Source of the DNA: Cyanobacteria bacterium TGS_CYA1 | GTDB lineage: Bacteria > Cyanobacteriota > Vampirovibrionia > Obscuribacterales > Obscuribacteraceae | NCBI GenBank assembly: GCA_026129135.1 | Contig: JAHCIQ010000002.1 | Coordinates: 496,001-560,000, forward strand | Direction of reading: 5' to 3' | Length of the DNA stretch: 64,000 nt | Shown: piece after piece, positions 8,586-17,391 of the stretch | How positions within the stretch are numbered: the stretch's first letter is position 1 | How the letters are laid out: every line of letters starts with the position of its first letter | The notes under the pieces: generated by a model | Told to the model about the DNA's origin: nothing | The model's input: only the letters and a program-made list of their open reading frames with translations | Databases searched by the model: none | Made by a program: the position numbers and the translations under genes

Positions 8586-9895
8586 TAGCCACAAATCCTC
8601 TCTATTTTGTCGAGATTTTTACCACTGGTCACCTTGTTTTCGATATCTAAAAACTTTTTCCACCACGAAGATAGTGAATTTGCCACTACACAATTTTTCA
8701 AGAGTCGGTGCCTTTTCCGCTTTTCCTGCTCACTCATTTGCAGTCCGTATAGAATGTTGTAAGCAAAACTATTCACTTGCGCGGGTTTTACAGAAAGACA
8801 GTAATTTCCCAATTCGCTAAAGACGCCGGCCCCTTTAGATAGAGCTAGCACACCTGGGTGCAACTGTTGACTAGCTATGAACTCTTTTGCGGTTAAATTT
8901 AATCCGTCTCTTATCGGATTAACAAGCATTATTTCAGCATTGGCATATACACTTGCAAGCTCTTTGGGACTATTGGGGCTTTCTGTCCAGAAAATCGGTC
9001 GCCAGCCGTCTTTGGCATAAATGGCATTGATTGATTGATAAAGACTTCGACATTCGTTCCAATACTTATCGAATTCAATCAAACCATCTCGAGAACGCTG
9101 ACATTGTTGCACAAATACAATCTTAGAAATCCAGTCTGGATTACATTTGAAAAAATGATCAATAGCGAGTAATCGCTCCCGCACTCCTTTGGTGTAGTCC
9201 ACTCGATCCACGCTGAGAATATAGGGCAAACCGTTTAATTCTGGTAGAACTTCAACTATTTCAGCTGCGTTATCCTGCCAGAAACGGCTGTCGATTCCCA
9301 AAGGCGATACGATCAAACTAGTATTAAAGCGCTGTCCCGAAAAATGAGCATTAATAAAACGCTCAAAATTTTCCTTGTATTCATCCAAGTGAAAACCGAT
9401 TACATCGGCTTGCAAAAGCGCTTCGGCGATTTCGCACAAAGCTTCTTCATGCTGAGGCAAAACATTCTTAGGCCATGGAATATGCCAAAAGATGTACTTA
9501 TTTTGACTGACACTCAAAAATTTTGGCACTAAAGCCAGCTGGTAATCATTTACGAAATAAGCCTCATTCGCCACATGCTCCGGGCGTTTTAAATTGAGAG
9601 CCAATGAAGAGTTGAAGACCTTATAGTGCAGTCGCTCGACTAGCGAATACTTCGCAAGCTCTGGCATATCATGAAAAATGGGCCAGAGAAAATTGTTGCA
9701 ATAGCGATAATGATTTTGCTGAATCAGTTTATCGAATCTGTAGACTGCTTTTTTAGTCTCATTTCGCTTAATCCACAATTGATCGTCGACAATATAGAAC
9801 CAGTTACTCGACTGATTTTGCAACTGATCAATCTGAGTGAGCGCATTTGAAACGCCTCCTTGCTCAGTGGGTCCTCGGTAAGATACAAGTTGCAT
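8585..9895 (-). CDS. otsA: alpha,alpha-trehalose-phosphate synthase (GT20)
   Basis: Encodes 436 residues. It catalyses transfer of glucose from a nucleotide sugar to glucose 6-phosphate, giving trehalose 6-phosphate in the cytoplasm. Family motifs in order: an N-terminal glycine loop (YRGPTEQGGV), NNFLWPIFH, VNDYQLALVPKFL, IFWHIPWPKN, GFHLDEYKENF, VDRVDYTKGVRERL (matching the R263 and K268 region of the E. coli enzyme) and RDGLNLTAKEF (matching D361 and E369). The usual SNR at the N-terminus is SYR here. GAGG about seven bases before the ATG supports the start. It heads a four-gene operon with a receiver-like protein, a response regulator and a kinase. No trehalose-6-phosphate phosphatase gene is in the window. 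Confidence 0.93.
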   Translation of the reverse strand: MQLVSYRGPTEQGGVSNALTQIDQLQNQSSNWFYIVDDQLWIKRNETKKAVYRFDKLIQQNHYRYCNNFLWPIFHDMPELAKYSLVERLHYKVFNSSLALNLKRPEHVANEAYFVNDYQLALVPKFLSVSQNKYIFWHIPWPKNVLPQHEEALCEIAEALLQADVIGFHLDEYKENFERFINAHFSGQRFNTSLIVSPLGIDSRFWQDNAAEIVEVLPELNGLPYILSVDRVDYTKGVRERLLAIDHFFKCNPDWISKIVFVQQCQRSRDGLIEFDKYWNECRSLYQSINAIYAKDGWRPIFWTESPNSPKELASVYANAEIMLVNPIRDGLNLTAKEFIASQQLHPGVLALSKGAGVFSELGNYCLSVKPAQVNSFAYNILYGLQMSEQEKRKRHRLLKNCVVANSLSSWWKKFLDIENKVTSGKNLDKIERICG

Positions 9896-9994
9896 GCAAA
9901 ACCTCGTTATTACTCGCCACTTTTACCTTAATTGCTCGAGGTTTCAAAATCCTTTCATTGTCTTATTTAGTACGTTATGTAATACTGCTCTTTT

Positions 9995-11950
9995 ATGTCA
10001 CTCTTTGCTAACTCCGAAAACAAGAGGCAGGAATTATTCCTCAGGCATCTCGTGAATTCTCTTCACGAACGGGCAGTCTTTGCTCTGGATGAGAAAGGCA
10101 TGATTACGACCTGGAGCAGAGGAAGTCAGAATCTGTTGGGTTATAACGAAGAAGAAGTTTTTGGAAAGCATTTTTCTATTCTTTTTGAAAAAAATAAAGA
10201 AAGTCTCGAAGTTGCATTAAACGACTTGAAAGACGTTGTAAGGGAAACTTCGACAATTTTTGAGCGAGAGTTGACCCGAAAAGACGAAAGCAAATTTATT
10301 GCCAGTCTTAAAATGGATCATCTGGCAGATGAAGCAGATAACACGCTTGGATTTTCAGTTTTAATCCAGGACATGACAGAAAGAAAACTAGCACAAAGAA
10401 ATAAAATCGAACTGGCAAAAGCTGAAGAGTCTTTCAATCATTTAGTTTCTGCCGTAAAAGATTACGCCATATTTTTACTCAGTCCAGAAGGAAATATTCT
10501 TACCTGGAATGAGGGCGCTCAAAGCGCGAAAGGCTACAAAGCAAGCGAAATAATAGGCAAACATTTTTCGACCTTTTATACCCAGCTAGACAAGGATAGA
10601 AATCACCCTCAGTTCGAGCTGAAACAAGCAGTAAAAGAAGGTCGATACGAAGAAGAGGGCTGGAGGGTCAAAAAAGACGGCAGCACTTTCTGGGCCAATG
10701 TCACGATTACACCTATATTTGACTATGAAAAAAATCATACCGGTTTTATCAAGGTTACTCGTGATTTGACCGAGCGAAAAGTGATCGAACAGAAGCAAGA
10801 TGCGCTCGCTAAAGCTGATGAGACTTTCAATTTGCTCGTTGCAGCAGTAAAAGATTACGCCATATTCTTAATCAGTCCTGAAGGAAATATTCTTACTTGG
10901 AATGAAGGTGCAAAACGCATCAAAGGCTATAATTCCAAAGAAATTATCGGTAAAAACTTTTCTACTTTCTATACAAAAGAATCAGTAGAAAGCGGTCATC
11001 CAGAGTGGGAACTCGAACAAGCCACAGCCAAAGGACAGTACGAAGAAGAGGGATGGCGTCTTCGAAAAGATGGAACTCAGTTCTGGGCGAGCGTTTCAAT
11101 TACTGCAATCTTCGATAATGCTCGTAATTTGACTGGGTTTGTTAAAGTAACGCGCGATCTGACCGAGCGGCGAGAAGCAGAGCTTGGGCTTAGAAAAGCG
11201 CTATTAGATGCAGAAACTGCCCGCGACGAAGCCCAGCGTGCTAACAGATTGAAGACAGAATTCGTGGCAACAATTTCGCATGAAATTCGTACACCTATGA
11301 GTGGATTGATTGGTCTTGCCGAGCTTTTGATGCACGATCCCGACCGCGACGAAGTGCCCGAAATGGCACAGCGCATTTTTAATTCTTCGCGCAAATTGCT
11401 CGATGTTTTAAACGGATTGCTTGATTTTTCCAAGCTCGAATCAGGCAAAGTCAAAACGGAAAATATTTCATTTTCTCCCAGATTTCTTGTAGATGAAGTT
11501 ATCGGTCTGGTATCGCCACTGGTTCAAGCTAAAAGTTTATCGCTTGAAACGATAATTACCAAAAACGTGCCCAAAAACATTGTTGCCGACGAAACTAAAG
11601 TGCGCCAGGTTTTAAATAACCTGCTACACAATGCAGTGAAGTTCACCAGTCACGGCAGAATCAGAATTAAAGTGGATCGCAATGAAGTAGAAGGAACTGA
11701 CAGCATCTGCTTCTCTGTAACCGATACCGGTATCGGTATCAGAGAAGAACACAAAACTATGATGTTCGAACCATTTGTACAGGCTGATCCATCTTACACT
11801 AGAAAATTTGGCGGAACAGGACTGGGACTTTCTATTTGTCGACACTATGTCACTTTGATGCAGGGCCAGATCGGTCTTGAAAGCAACGAAGGAAAAGGCT
11901 CGACATTCTGGTTTTCAGTACCAGTAAAGGCCAGTTCAAGCAATGAGTGA
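9995..11950 (+). CDS. cytoplasmic histidine kinase with three PAS domains
   Basis: Encodes 651 residues with no membrane segment. Three PAS domains lie at about 20-130, 150-265 and 275-390. The second and third are close copies of each other (shared KDYAIFL, SPEGNILTWNEGA, YEEEGWR, FIKVTRDLTER or FVKVTRDLTER). The kinase core follows: ATISHEIRTPMSG with phospho-acceptor His near 429, an N-box NLLHNAVKFTSHG, DTGIGI and GGTGLGLSICRHYV. No receiver is fused, but the downstream gene overlaps by eight bases and encodes a stand-alone receiver. PAS domains suggest a soluble signal, redox state or cofactor. The ligand is unknown. Confidence 0.93.
   Translation: MSLFANSENKRQELFLRHLVNSLHERAVFALDEKGMITTWSRGSQNLLGYNEEEVFGKHFSILFEKNKESLEVALNDLKDVVRETSTIFERELTRKDESKFIASLKMDHLADEADNTLGFSVLIQDMTERKLAQRNKIELAKAEESFNHLVSAVKDYAIFLLSPEGNILTWNEGAQSAKGYKASEIIGKHFSTFYTQLDKDRNHPQFELKQAVKEGRYEEEGWRVKKDGSTFWANVTITPIFDYEKNHTGFIKVTRDLTERKVIEQKQDALAKADETFNLLVAAVKDYAIFLISPEGNILTWNEGAKRIKGYNSKEIIGKNFSTFYTKESVESGHPEWELEQATAKGQYEEEGWRLRKDGTQFWASVSITAIFDNARNLTGFVKVTRDLTERREAELGLRKALLDAETARDEAQRANRLKTEFVATISHEIRTPMSGLIGLAELLMHDPDRDEVPEMAQRIFNSSRKLLDVLNGLLDFSKLESGKVKTENISFSPRFLVDEVIGLVSPLVQAKSLSLETIITKNVPKNIVADETKVRQVLNNLLHNAVKFTSHGRIRIKVDRNEVEGTDSICFSVTDTGIGIREEHKTMMFEPFVQADPSYTRKFGGTGLGLSICRHYVTLMQGQIGLESNEGKGSTFWFSVPVKASSSNE
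10430..11170 (+). repeat. internal tandem duplication of a PAS domain unit
   Basis: Two consecutive units of about 370 bases each encode PAS domains 2 and 3 of the kinase. Identity is also high at the DNA level, for example GTAAAAGATTACGCCATATT occurs in both copies, near 10456 and 10847. This points to a fairly recent in-frame duplication inside the gene. Confidence 0.8.
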
Positions 11951-12305
11951 CAAACTTATACTTGTAGTCGAAGACGATGATGATCTGCGTTATCTTGCTA
12001 TTCAACAATTGAAAAAATTAGGCTACCAAGGTAAGACAGCAAGCGATGGCAAAAATGCGCTTGAAAAATTGAAAGAAAGTAAATTCGACCTGGTACTGAT
12101 GGACGTTATGATGCCTGTCATGGACGGAGTAACTGCTACCAAAGCGCTTCGAGAGCTCGAAAAGGAGACGGGAGCACACCTTACGGTTATTGCCATGACT
12201 GCCGTTTCTGACAAAGACCGATGCTTGAGCGCGGGAATGGATGATTACATTTTCAAACCAATAATGCTTGACCCACTAAAAGAACTCCTGGAAAAATGGC
12301 TCTAA
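11943..12305 (+). CDS. single-domain response regulator (CheY-like)
   Basis: Encodes 120 residues and consists only of a receiver domain. Acidic pocket residues are E10-D14, the phospho-acceptor is D54 in LVLMDVMMPVMDG, the Thr lies in VIAMTAV and the Lys in YIFKPI. It begins inside the last codons of the triple-PAS kinase gene (eight-base overlap), so it is the likely phosphoryl target of that kinase. With no output domain it must act through protein contacts or pass phosphate to an HPt protein. The AGMDDYIFKPI ending is typical of receivers normally fused to hybrid kinases, so the pair may come from fission of a hybrid kinase. Confidence 0.92.
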   Translation: MSDKLILVVEDDDDLRYLAIQQLKKLGYQGKTASDGKNALEKLKESKFDLVLMDVMMPVMDGVTATKALRELEKETGAHLTVIAMTAVSDKDRCLSAGMDDYIFKPIMLDPLKELLEKWL

Positions 12306-12347
12306 CAGGTGTTAAGCTGGTTTTACGATTTTCTTGAATTTTTGCAC

Positions 12348-13760
12348 TTACATTGTATTTAAAACCTCGTCTTTGCAAATTCCAGCCCTTCTTGCCATAT
12401 GTATGCCGAATTTCAAATTCTGGTAATTAGAAGTCGAATGCGCGTCAGTTGAAATTATGAATTTGAGCCCTAGTTTGCGTGCAATTTTAGCCCATTGTGG
12501 AGCGAGGTCGAGTCTGTACGGATCGCCATTTATTTCAATGGCTACACGAGCATCGGCGATTGCTTCCAATATTCTTTCCACATCGCATGGAACCGGGTCG
12601 CGTTTCAGAACCAAACGACCAAGTGGATGTCCCCAGATTTTGAAATGGGGATTTTTCAATCCGCGCAATAAGCGCTTGGTCATTGCTTCTTCATTTTGTC
12701 TGTAGCGAGTATGAATACTTGCGATGATGACATCGAATTTTTCTAAAATGTTATCGGGATAGTCCAATCTGCCATCGGCAAGGATATCGCATTCGGTGCC
12801 TTTTAGAATTTTGAAATTGAGCAATGGTGACAAGATCTTTGAAATCGTTTTTAATGGCTTCTTCTATCTCGTCTTGCCCTTCTCGCAATTCTGGTGGAAT
12901 GAAATTCAAGCCAAGATATTTGAAAACGTCTTCTTCATTTGCTATTTCGATTTCCTTGCGATTTTTTTTGAAAGAACAATCTAAAAGCTTGAAGTTATTC
13001 TTGCTTGCATATTCTTGCAATTTAGAAAAATGTTCTTGCGACCCCGAAAATGCCACCATAGCAAGTGCTAAATTTAGAACTGGATAAATTTCAATATTTA
13101 TGCCTTCGATGTGCCGCGCAACAAGACACTTCTTATCGCTTGATTCCTGCAGAACGCCAAGACCGTGATAATGCATGAGAGCTTTCTGAATTTTCGAAGA
13201 CGTTGCCTCTACTGCAATTTCAATTTTATCCACTGCCTACCAAAAACGTCGCAACTGTCCTACCAGTTCTACTTTTTGGGTTTTGAGACTAGATTTCAAA
13301 TCACTGACAAGTTCGTTTGCTATGTCTAAGGCATCAACCAAAAGCATCTGGTGTCTTTCTTGACCGGCATTTTCAAGTTTGTCCAAAATCGAGCGCTGCA
13401 CTTTGATGCCAAAGCCCTTCAATTTGGCGACAGTGCCAGCTTTACAAGCTTTTGAGAGCTTGGCTTTAGAATCTATTCCGATATCGGTTAAGGTTTTTAT
13501 GCGGGCAAGGGTAAGGCCCCGAATTTGCGACAATTCAGCTGTTCCTTGCGGCAATTCAGTGACTCGCCAATGCCAGAAAGTTCAGTTAATCGGTCTTCGC
13601 GGATGAGCTTGCCTATATCTTCGCTTACTCCTTCGATTGCTTTAGCCCCTTGTAAGTAGGCTTTAGCCTTGTAGGGGTTGTCACCTAAAACATTCAACAA
13701 TAACCCCGTTTCGCGCAAAGCGTGGGCGATTTCGTATTTATCGTGCAAGGCGCCAGACAC
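12348..13760 (-). pseudogene. polX: decayed DNA polymerase X (Pol beta-like plus PHP) gene
   Basis: Four reading fragments in order match one PolX protein. 13760-13497: N-terminal helix-hairpin-helix region (NPYKAKAYLQGAKAIEGV, LSGIGES). 13554-13237: second hairpin and fingers (LTDIGIDSKAKLSKACKAG, KGFGIKVQRSILDKL, ending GQLRRFW). 13233-12751: palm (YLGLNFIPPELREGQDEIEEA). 12833-12348: second half of the PHP domain (LKGTECDILADGRLDYPD, IIASIHTR, STDAHS). Lesions: a frameshift with a small deletion near 13530; an in-frame TAG at 13237-13239; the palm catalytic GDxD replaced by DKIE just after that stop; and near 12826 a frameshift with loss of about 80 codons, including the first PHP metal motif. 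Total length is shorter than an intact gene, as expected. It is convergent with the receiver gene ending at 12305. Confidence 0.87.
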
Positions 13761-13882
13761 TAAAACTTCCCCTTTGAACTAATTTTCTAGTAGCGCATCC
13801 TTTGACTGTGGGGGAATCACCATTGTCCGTAGGCTTCTTTATATACAAAATTATATTGGCGAATGGTGGAGTAAAAGTCAGC

Positions 13883-15169
13883 TTGCATAATGAACATGAG
13901 TCGAGTGAGGCTCAGCAACTAGCTTTGAATAGTTTTTCCGATCTGCCTGGCATTCAGAGCACATCGGATCACGACCCTTTTGCCAGCGTCAGACTGGCCC
14001 GCGCTGATGCAGCTTTCAATCCTTTCGAGTATTCGCCACTAAAATCCACCGCCGCGCCTTTCAACCTGGAAATGACCAACCCGTACGGCCCTCGTTACGA
14101 TAATCTGTATCAGGACCATCAACCCCAAAACGACCACGAAGCAGACGGTATAGAATTCAGCGACGGACCCATCAAGCCTGAAGGCCCGCAAGTTGAAAGG
14201 CCTGAAGACCGCAACCGTCCGATCGTGACTGTTCGTCAGGGTGAAAGTATACAGCGCGCTATCGAACGCGCACCAGAAGGCGCCATAATCAAGGTGCAGG
14301 CTGGTGTCTACAATGAAAAAATCAAATTCACCCGTGACAATATAGATCTAAGAGGCGAGCCTGGAGCTGTAATGGATTTTGCCTCGGTAGATGCATCAGA
14401 GGGCGCAATTCGAATTGACGGCAGAAAGAACATTACCATAGCCGGTTTTGAAATCAAAAATATCCGGGGCAAATCCACTCCAACGGCTATTCAAGTTGAA
14501 GGGGTAAGCAGTAATATTCGCATTTTGAATAACGATATTCATCATGTCGAGAACAACTCAAATGCGCATGCTATCTCAGTTTACGGACGCAACAAGAGTC
14601 CGATTCAAAACATAGAAATCGCCGGCAACAAAGTGCACGATCTGAAACTAGGCAGAAGCGAAGCTGTCGTAATCAACGGAAACGTAGCCCAATTTAAAAT
14701 TACAGATAACAAAATCTATAATTCGAACAATATCGGTATAGATATTATTGGCGGTGAAGGAGTATCGGCTGGCAATGACCGTGCCAGAGACGGCTTGATT
14801 GCACGAAATGAAGTATCGAACGTAAGTTCAGCCACTAATCCTGGTTACAATTTCAAAAAGGCCGCAGCAGGCATTTATGTCGATGGTGGCATGCGCATAA
14901 CCATCGAGAATAACAGAGTGCAAAACTCTGACTATGGAATAGAAATTGCATCTGAACGCAGAGGTTTGAACGCAGAAGGTATCACTGTTAGAAACAATGA
15001 CTTGATAAGAAATCAACTCGCTGGCATATCCATTGGAGGTGGGGATTCATCTAATGGTGGCATCACTGATAGTGTCATAGAAAACAATCGACTGGTAAAT
15101 AACGTCCGAGCTATCTGGCGTCAGAAAAACGTCGGAGCAGTCGATATTAAGAACAACATTGTAACCTAA
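13883..15169 (+). CDS. right-handed parallel beta-helix repeat protein
   Basis: Encodes about 428 residues. The start is uncertain. TTG at 13883 has GGTGGAG about 11 bases upstream and is used here, while the frame is open back to 13802 without a ribosome site. Residues after about 115 form a pectate-lyase-like beta-helix: a TVRQGESIQRAIERAPEGA cap, VQAGVYNEKI, then repeated rungs with N-rich turns such as IRILNNDIHHV, IEIAGNKVHDL, FKITDNKIYNS and IENNRVQNSDYGIEI. This fold occurs in polysaccharide lyases and in surface carbohydrate-binding proteins, and no catalytic set is obvious. The first 100 residues are polar and Pro-rich, with no clear signal peptide. It ends 12 bases before the convergent kinase gene. 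Confidence 0.83.
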   Translation: MHNEHESSEAQQLALNSFSDLPGIQSTSDHDPFASVRLARADAAFNPFEYSPLKSTAAPFNLEMTNPYGPRYDNLYQDHQPQNDHEADGIEFSDGPIKPEGPQVERPEDRNRPIVTVRQGESIQRAIERAPEGAIIKVQAGVYNEKIKFTRDNIDLRGEPGAVMDFASVDASEGAIRIDGRKNITIAGFEIKNIRGKSTPTAIQVEGVSSNIRILNNDIHHVENNSNAHAISVYGRNKSPIQNIEIAGNKVHDLKLGRSEAVVINGNVAQFKITDNKIYNSNNIGIDIIGGEGVSAGNDRARDGLIARNEVSNVSSATNPGYNFKKAAAGIYVDGGMRITIENNRVQNSDYGIEIASERRGLNAEGITVRNNDLIRNQLAGISIGGGDSSNGGITDSVIENNRLVNNVRAIWRQKNVGAVDIKNNIVT

Positions 15170-15181
15170 ATGCAGTTTCGC

Positions 15182-17368
15182 TCAGCGAGGAACATCGAAG
15201 ACGCTTGGGTTGATATTATACTGGTCAAGTTCACTTTCTTCAGTTTGGTTAAAATCCATTTCGACCCAACGATTCCAACGCTTCTCATAAACTCGCTGAA
15301 ATTCTTTTCTAATTTTTTTATTGATCTTTTTGCACGAATCCAGATTGATGGCATCGAGTTGTCCATTATCAATCAGAACATTTAGCTCTCTGGGAGTAAT
15401 GTCTGATTTACTCAAATCGATTCGTTTGACATTGAGGCTTGCAAGAGCAGCAAACAACGCTGGATTACAAACCTTTTCGGAACTAAGATCAAGTTCTTGA
15501 AGGTTTGAGAGTCGTTTCAATTTGGAATAATTGGCCCCTTCAAGATTTAAATTTGCCATATGCAGTGTTTTTAGTGACTTCATTGAGCACAGAGCGTCGA
15601 ACTCTTGTGGGTCGAACGATAGACCACTTACGTCCAGGTCTTTTAATTTAAGTGTTTTCAGAGCCTCAAGACTTCTGGGATTTTGTCTGCACGGCAAATT
15701 AAGCGATTTGAGCGTTTTGATTCTGGCAATTTTCAAGCCCAGGTTATCGGTCATGAGTTTGCAGTTTTCTATATCTAGAGTTTCCAATTTTGCATAGTTA
15801 GTCAAATAATCAATCAAATTGTCGGTTAAATTCTTTCCGCTGATTTTCAATTTTTTCAGTTTTCTAAGCGAAGCAAGAATAGCAAAATCTTTGTCTTGCA
15901 ACAATTTCGAGTCGAGGGTGAGTTGTTCGAGCTTTTCGAATTTGCTGATTTCTCTCAAAATGTTTGCGTCGGCTTTGCTCTTATCGATGCGCAAACTGAT
16001 AAGTGTTTTGATAGCAAGTAATTCGCTAAAATATTTTGGGTCTATAGAATCGCTTCGTAACTCAATCTTGTGAATGGGAATTTTGTTTATGTATTTGAAG
16101 CCACTACCTGTAACATTGCTCTCTTTCACTTTTAGCGCAACGAAATAAGAGTTTTTGATTTCTAGAAAATCTTCGTCCGTAGTGTCTTCTTTAGTTTCGA
16201 CAGTCGTTTCGCGATGAGAAGTAATGTATTCGAAACTATTACTTTTACCAACAAGATTGGAAAGATCCGGACTGATCGTCTCTGCGTCTTTTTTTGAAAT
16301 GGTTTCATCCAGTTTTACGTTTTTAGAAAGACTGGTATTCTGAAAATGTTGATACATTAAGATCAACGCTAAAACGCCTATAACAGAAGCAGCCACCACA
16401 AATTTGAAAAGACTTTTGTGCGACCATTCGGGAAGCTTGATTGGACTTGGTCTGTTCTTAACGGGCAGTTCAAGCTGGCGATCATTGATCACTGTATTTC
16501 GACCCATAATGTCTTCCAATTGTTTTCGAATCGATTCGACATCGGGCGGGCGGTCGACCGCTTTCTTTCGCAAACATTTATCTATTAGCTCGCCAAGCCC
16601 TCCAGGCAAGGTCTCCTTTGGTATCATTTCCGATACTAAAGGTGGAGCAGTATTTTTGTGCATCGACAAAGTTTCAAGAGTCGACTCACCCTTAAAAGGC
16701 GTTGTGCCGCACAAAGTTTCAAACATCAAACATCCAAGACTGTAGATATCCGATTGATCTGTCACTTCATCACCCTGGGCTTGCTCAGGACTCATGTATA
16801 AAGGACTGCCCAGAAGTGCACCAACAGTTGTAAGTTTCTGGTCTGACTGAATTTTCGCCACTCCAAAATCAAGCAGTTTGACCAGATATTTTTGGCTCTT
16901 ATTTTTGAAATGTTCTCGCTCTATGAGCATTACATTTGAAGGCTTGAGGTCGCGATGAATGATGCCGTTCTTGTGTGCATGCTCGAGCCCAAGGCAAATT
17001 TGCTCGAAAATAGGCAACGCAGTGGCAAAATCAACTCTACTGTGTTCTTGGCTCTTAATAAATTCAGCTAAGCTGATTCCCTGCACCAGTTCCATAACCA
17101 TATAAGGCGAGCTTAGGGCAGTCTGACCAAAATCAAAGACGCGGGCGATATTTTCATTCTTGAGCTTGCCCGCTGCCATTGCTTCTCTTTGCAATCTAAC
17201 CAGACCCTGACCGTCGCTTTCTGACTGCAAAGTTTTAATGGCTACATCAATTTTCAAAATGGTGTCAAAGGCGCGATAGACCACACCAAGACCGCCCTCT
17301 CCGAGGACTCCATTAATCTGGTAACGCTCACCTAAGTCTTTATCCCGGAGCCTATTAAAATCAGCCAT
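15182..17368 (-). CDS. serine/threonine protein kinase with C-terminal leucine-rich repeats
   Basis: Encodes 728 residues. The PknB-like kinase domain spans about 15-290: LGEGGLGVVYRA, VAIKTL (Lys), HRDLKPSNVM (catalytic loop), LLDFGVAK (DFG) and GSPLYMSPEQAQG. One membrane helix lies near 328-346 (FVVAASVIGVLALILMY). The remaining 350 residues form degenerate LRR/RNI-like units, for example LRKLKKLKISGKNLTDNLIDYL and LSNLQELDLSSEKVCNPAL, placed on the far side of the membrane from the kinase. It is therefore probably a receptor kinase. It is a paralogue of the intron-split kinase further upstream on the same strand, and it ends the minus-strand group of kinase, RlpA, coiled-coil protein and kinase. 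Confidence 0.92.
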   Translation of the reverse strand: MADFNRLRDKDLGERYQINGVLGEGGLGVVYRAFDTILKIDVAIKTLQSESDGQGLVRLQREAMAAGKLKNENIARVFDFGQTALSSPYMVMELVQGISLAEFIKSQEHSRVDFATALPIFEQICLGLEHAHKNGIIHRDLKPSNVMLIEREHFKNKSQKYLVKLLDFGVAKIQSDQKLTTVGALLGSPLYMSPEQAQGDEVTDQSDIYSLGCLMFETLCGTTPFKGESTLETLSMHKNTAPPLVSEMIPKETLPGGLGELIDKCLRKKAVDRPPDVESIRKQLEDIMGRNTVINDRQLELPVKNRPSPIKLPEWSHKSLFKFVVAASVIGVLALILMYQHFQNTSLSKNVKLDETISKKDAETISPDLSNLVGKSNSFEYITSHRETTVETKEDTTDEDFLEIKNSYFVALKVKESNVTGSGFKYINKIPIHKIELRSDSIDPKYFSELLAIKTLISLRIDKSKADANILREISKFEKLEQLTLDSKLLQDKDFAILASLRKLKKLKISGKNLTDNLIDYLTNYAKLETLDIENCKLMTDNLGLKIARIKTLKSLNLPCRQNPRSLEALKTLKLKDLDVSGLSFDPQEFDALCSMKSLKTLHMANLNLEGANYSKLKRLSNLQELDLSSEKVCNPALFAALASLNVKRIDLSKSDITPRELNVLIDNGQLDAINLDSCKKINKKIRKEFQRVYEKRWNRWVEMDFNQTEESELDQYNINPSVFDVPR

Positions 17369-17391
17369 CCGGAAATGATACTACAAAGCCG

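Noticed and set aside
12751-13760. Several small independent genes
   Set aside because: All four fragments align in order with different parts of one DNA polymerase X, so they are remnants of one gene.
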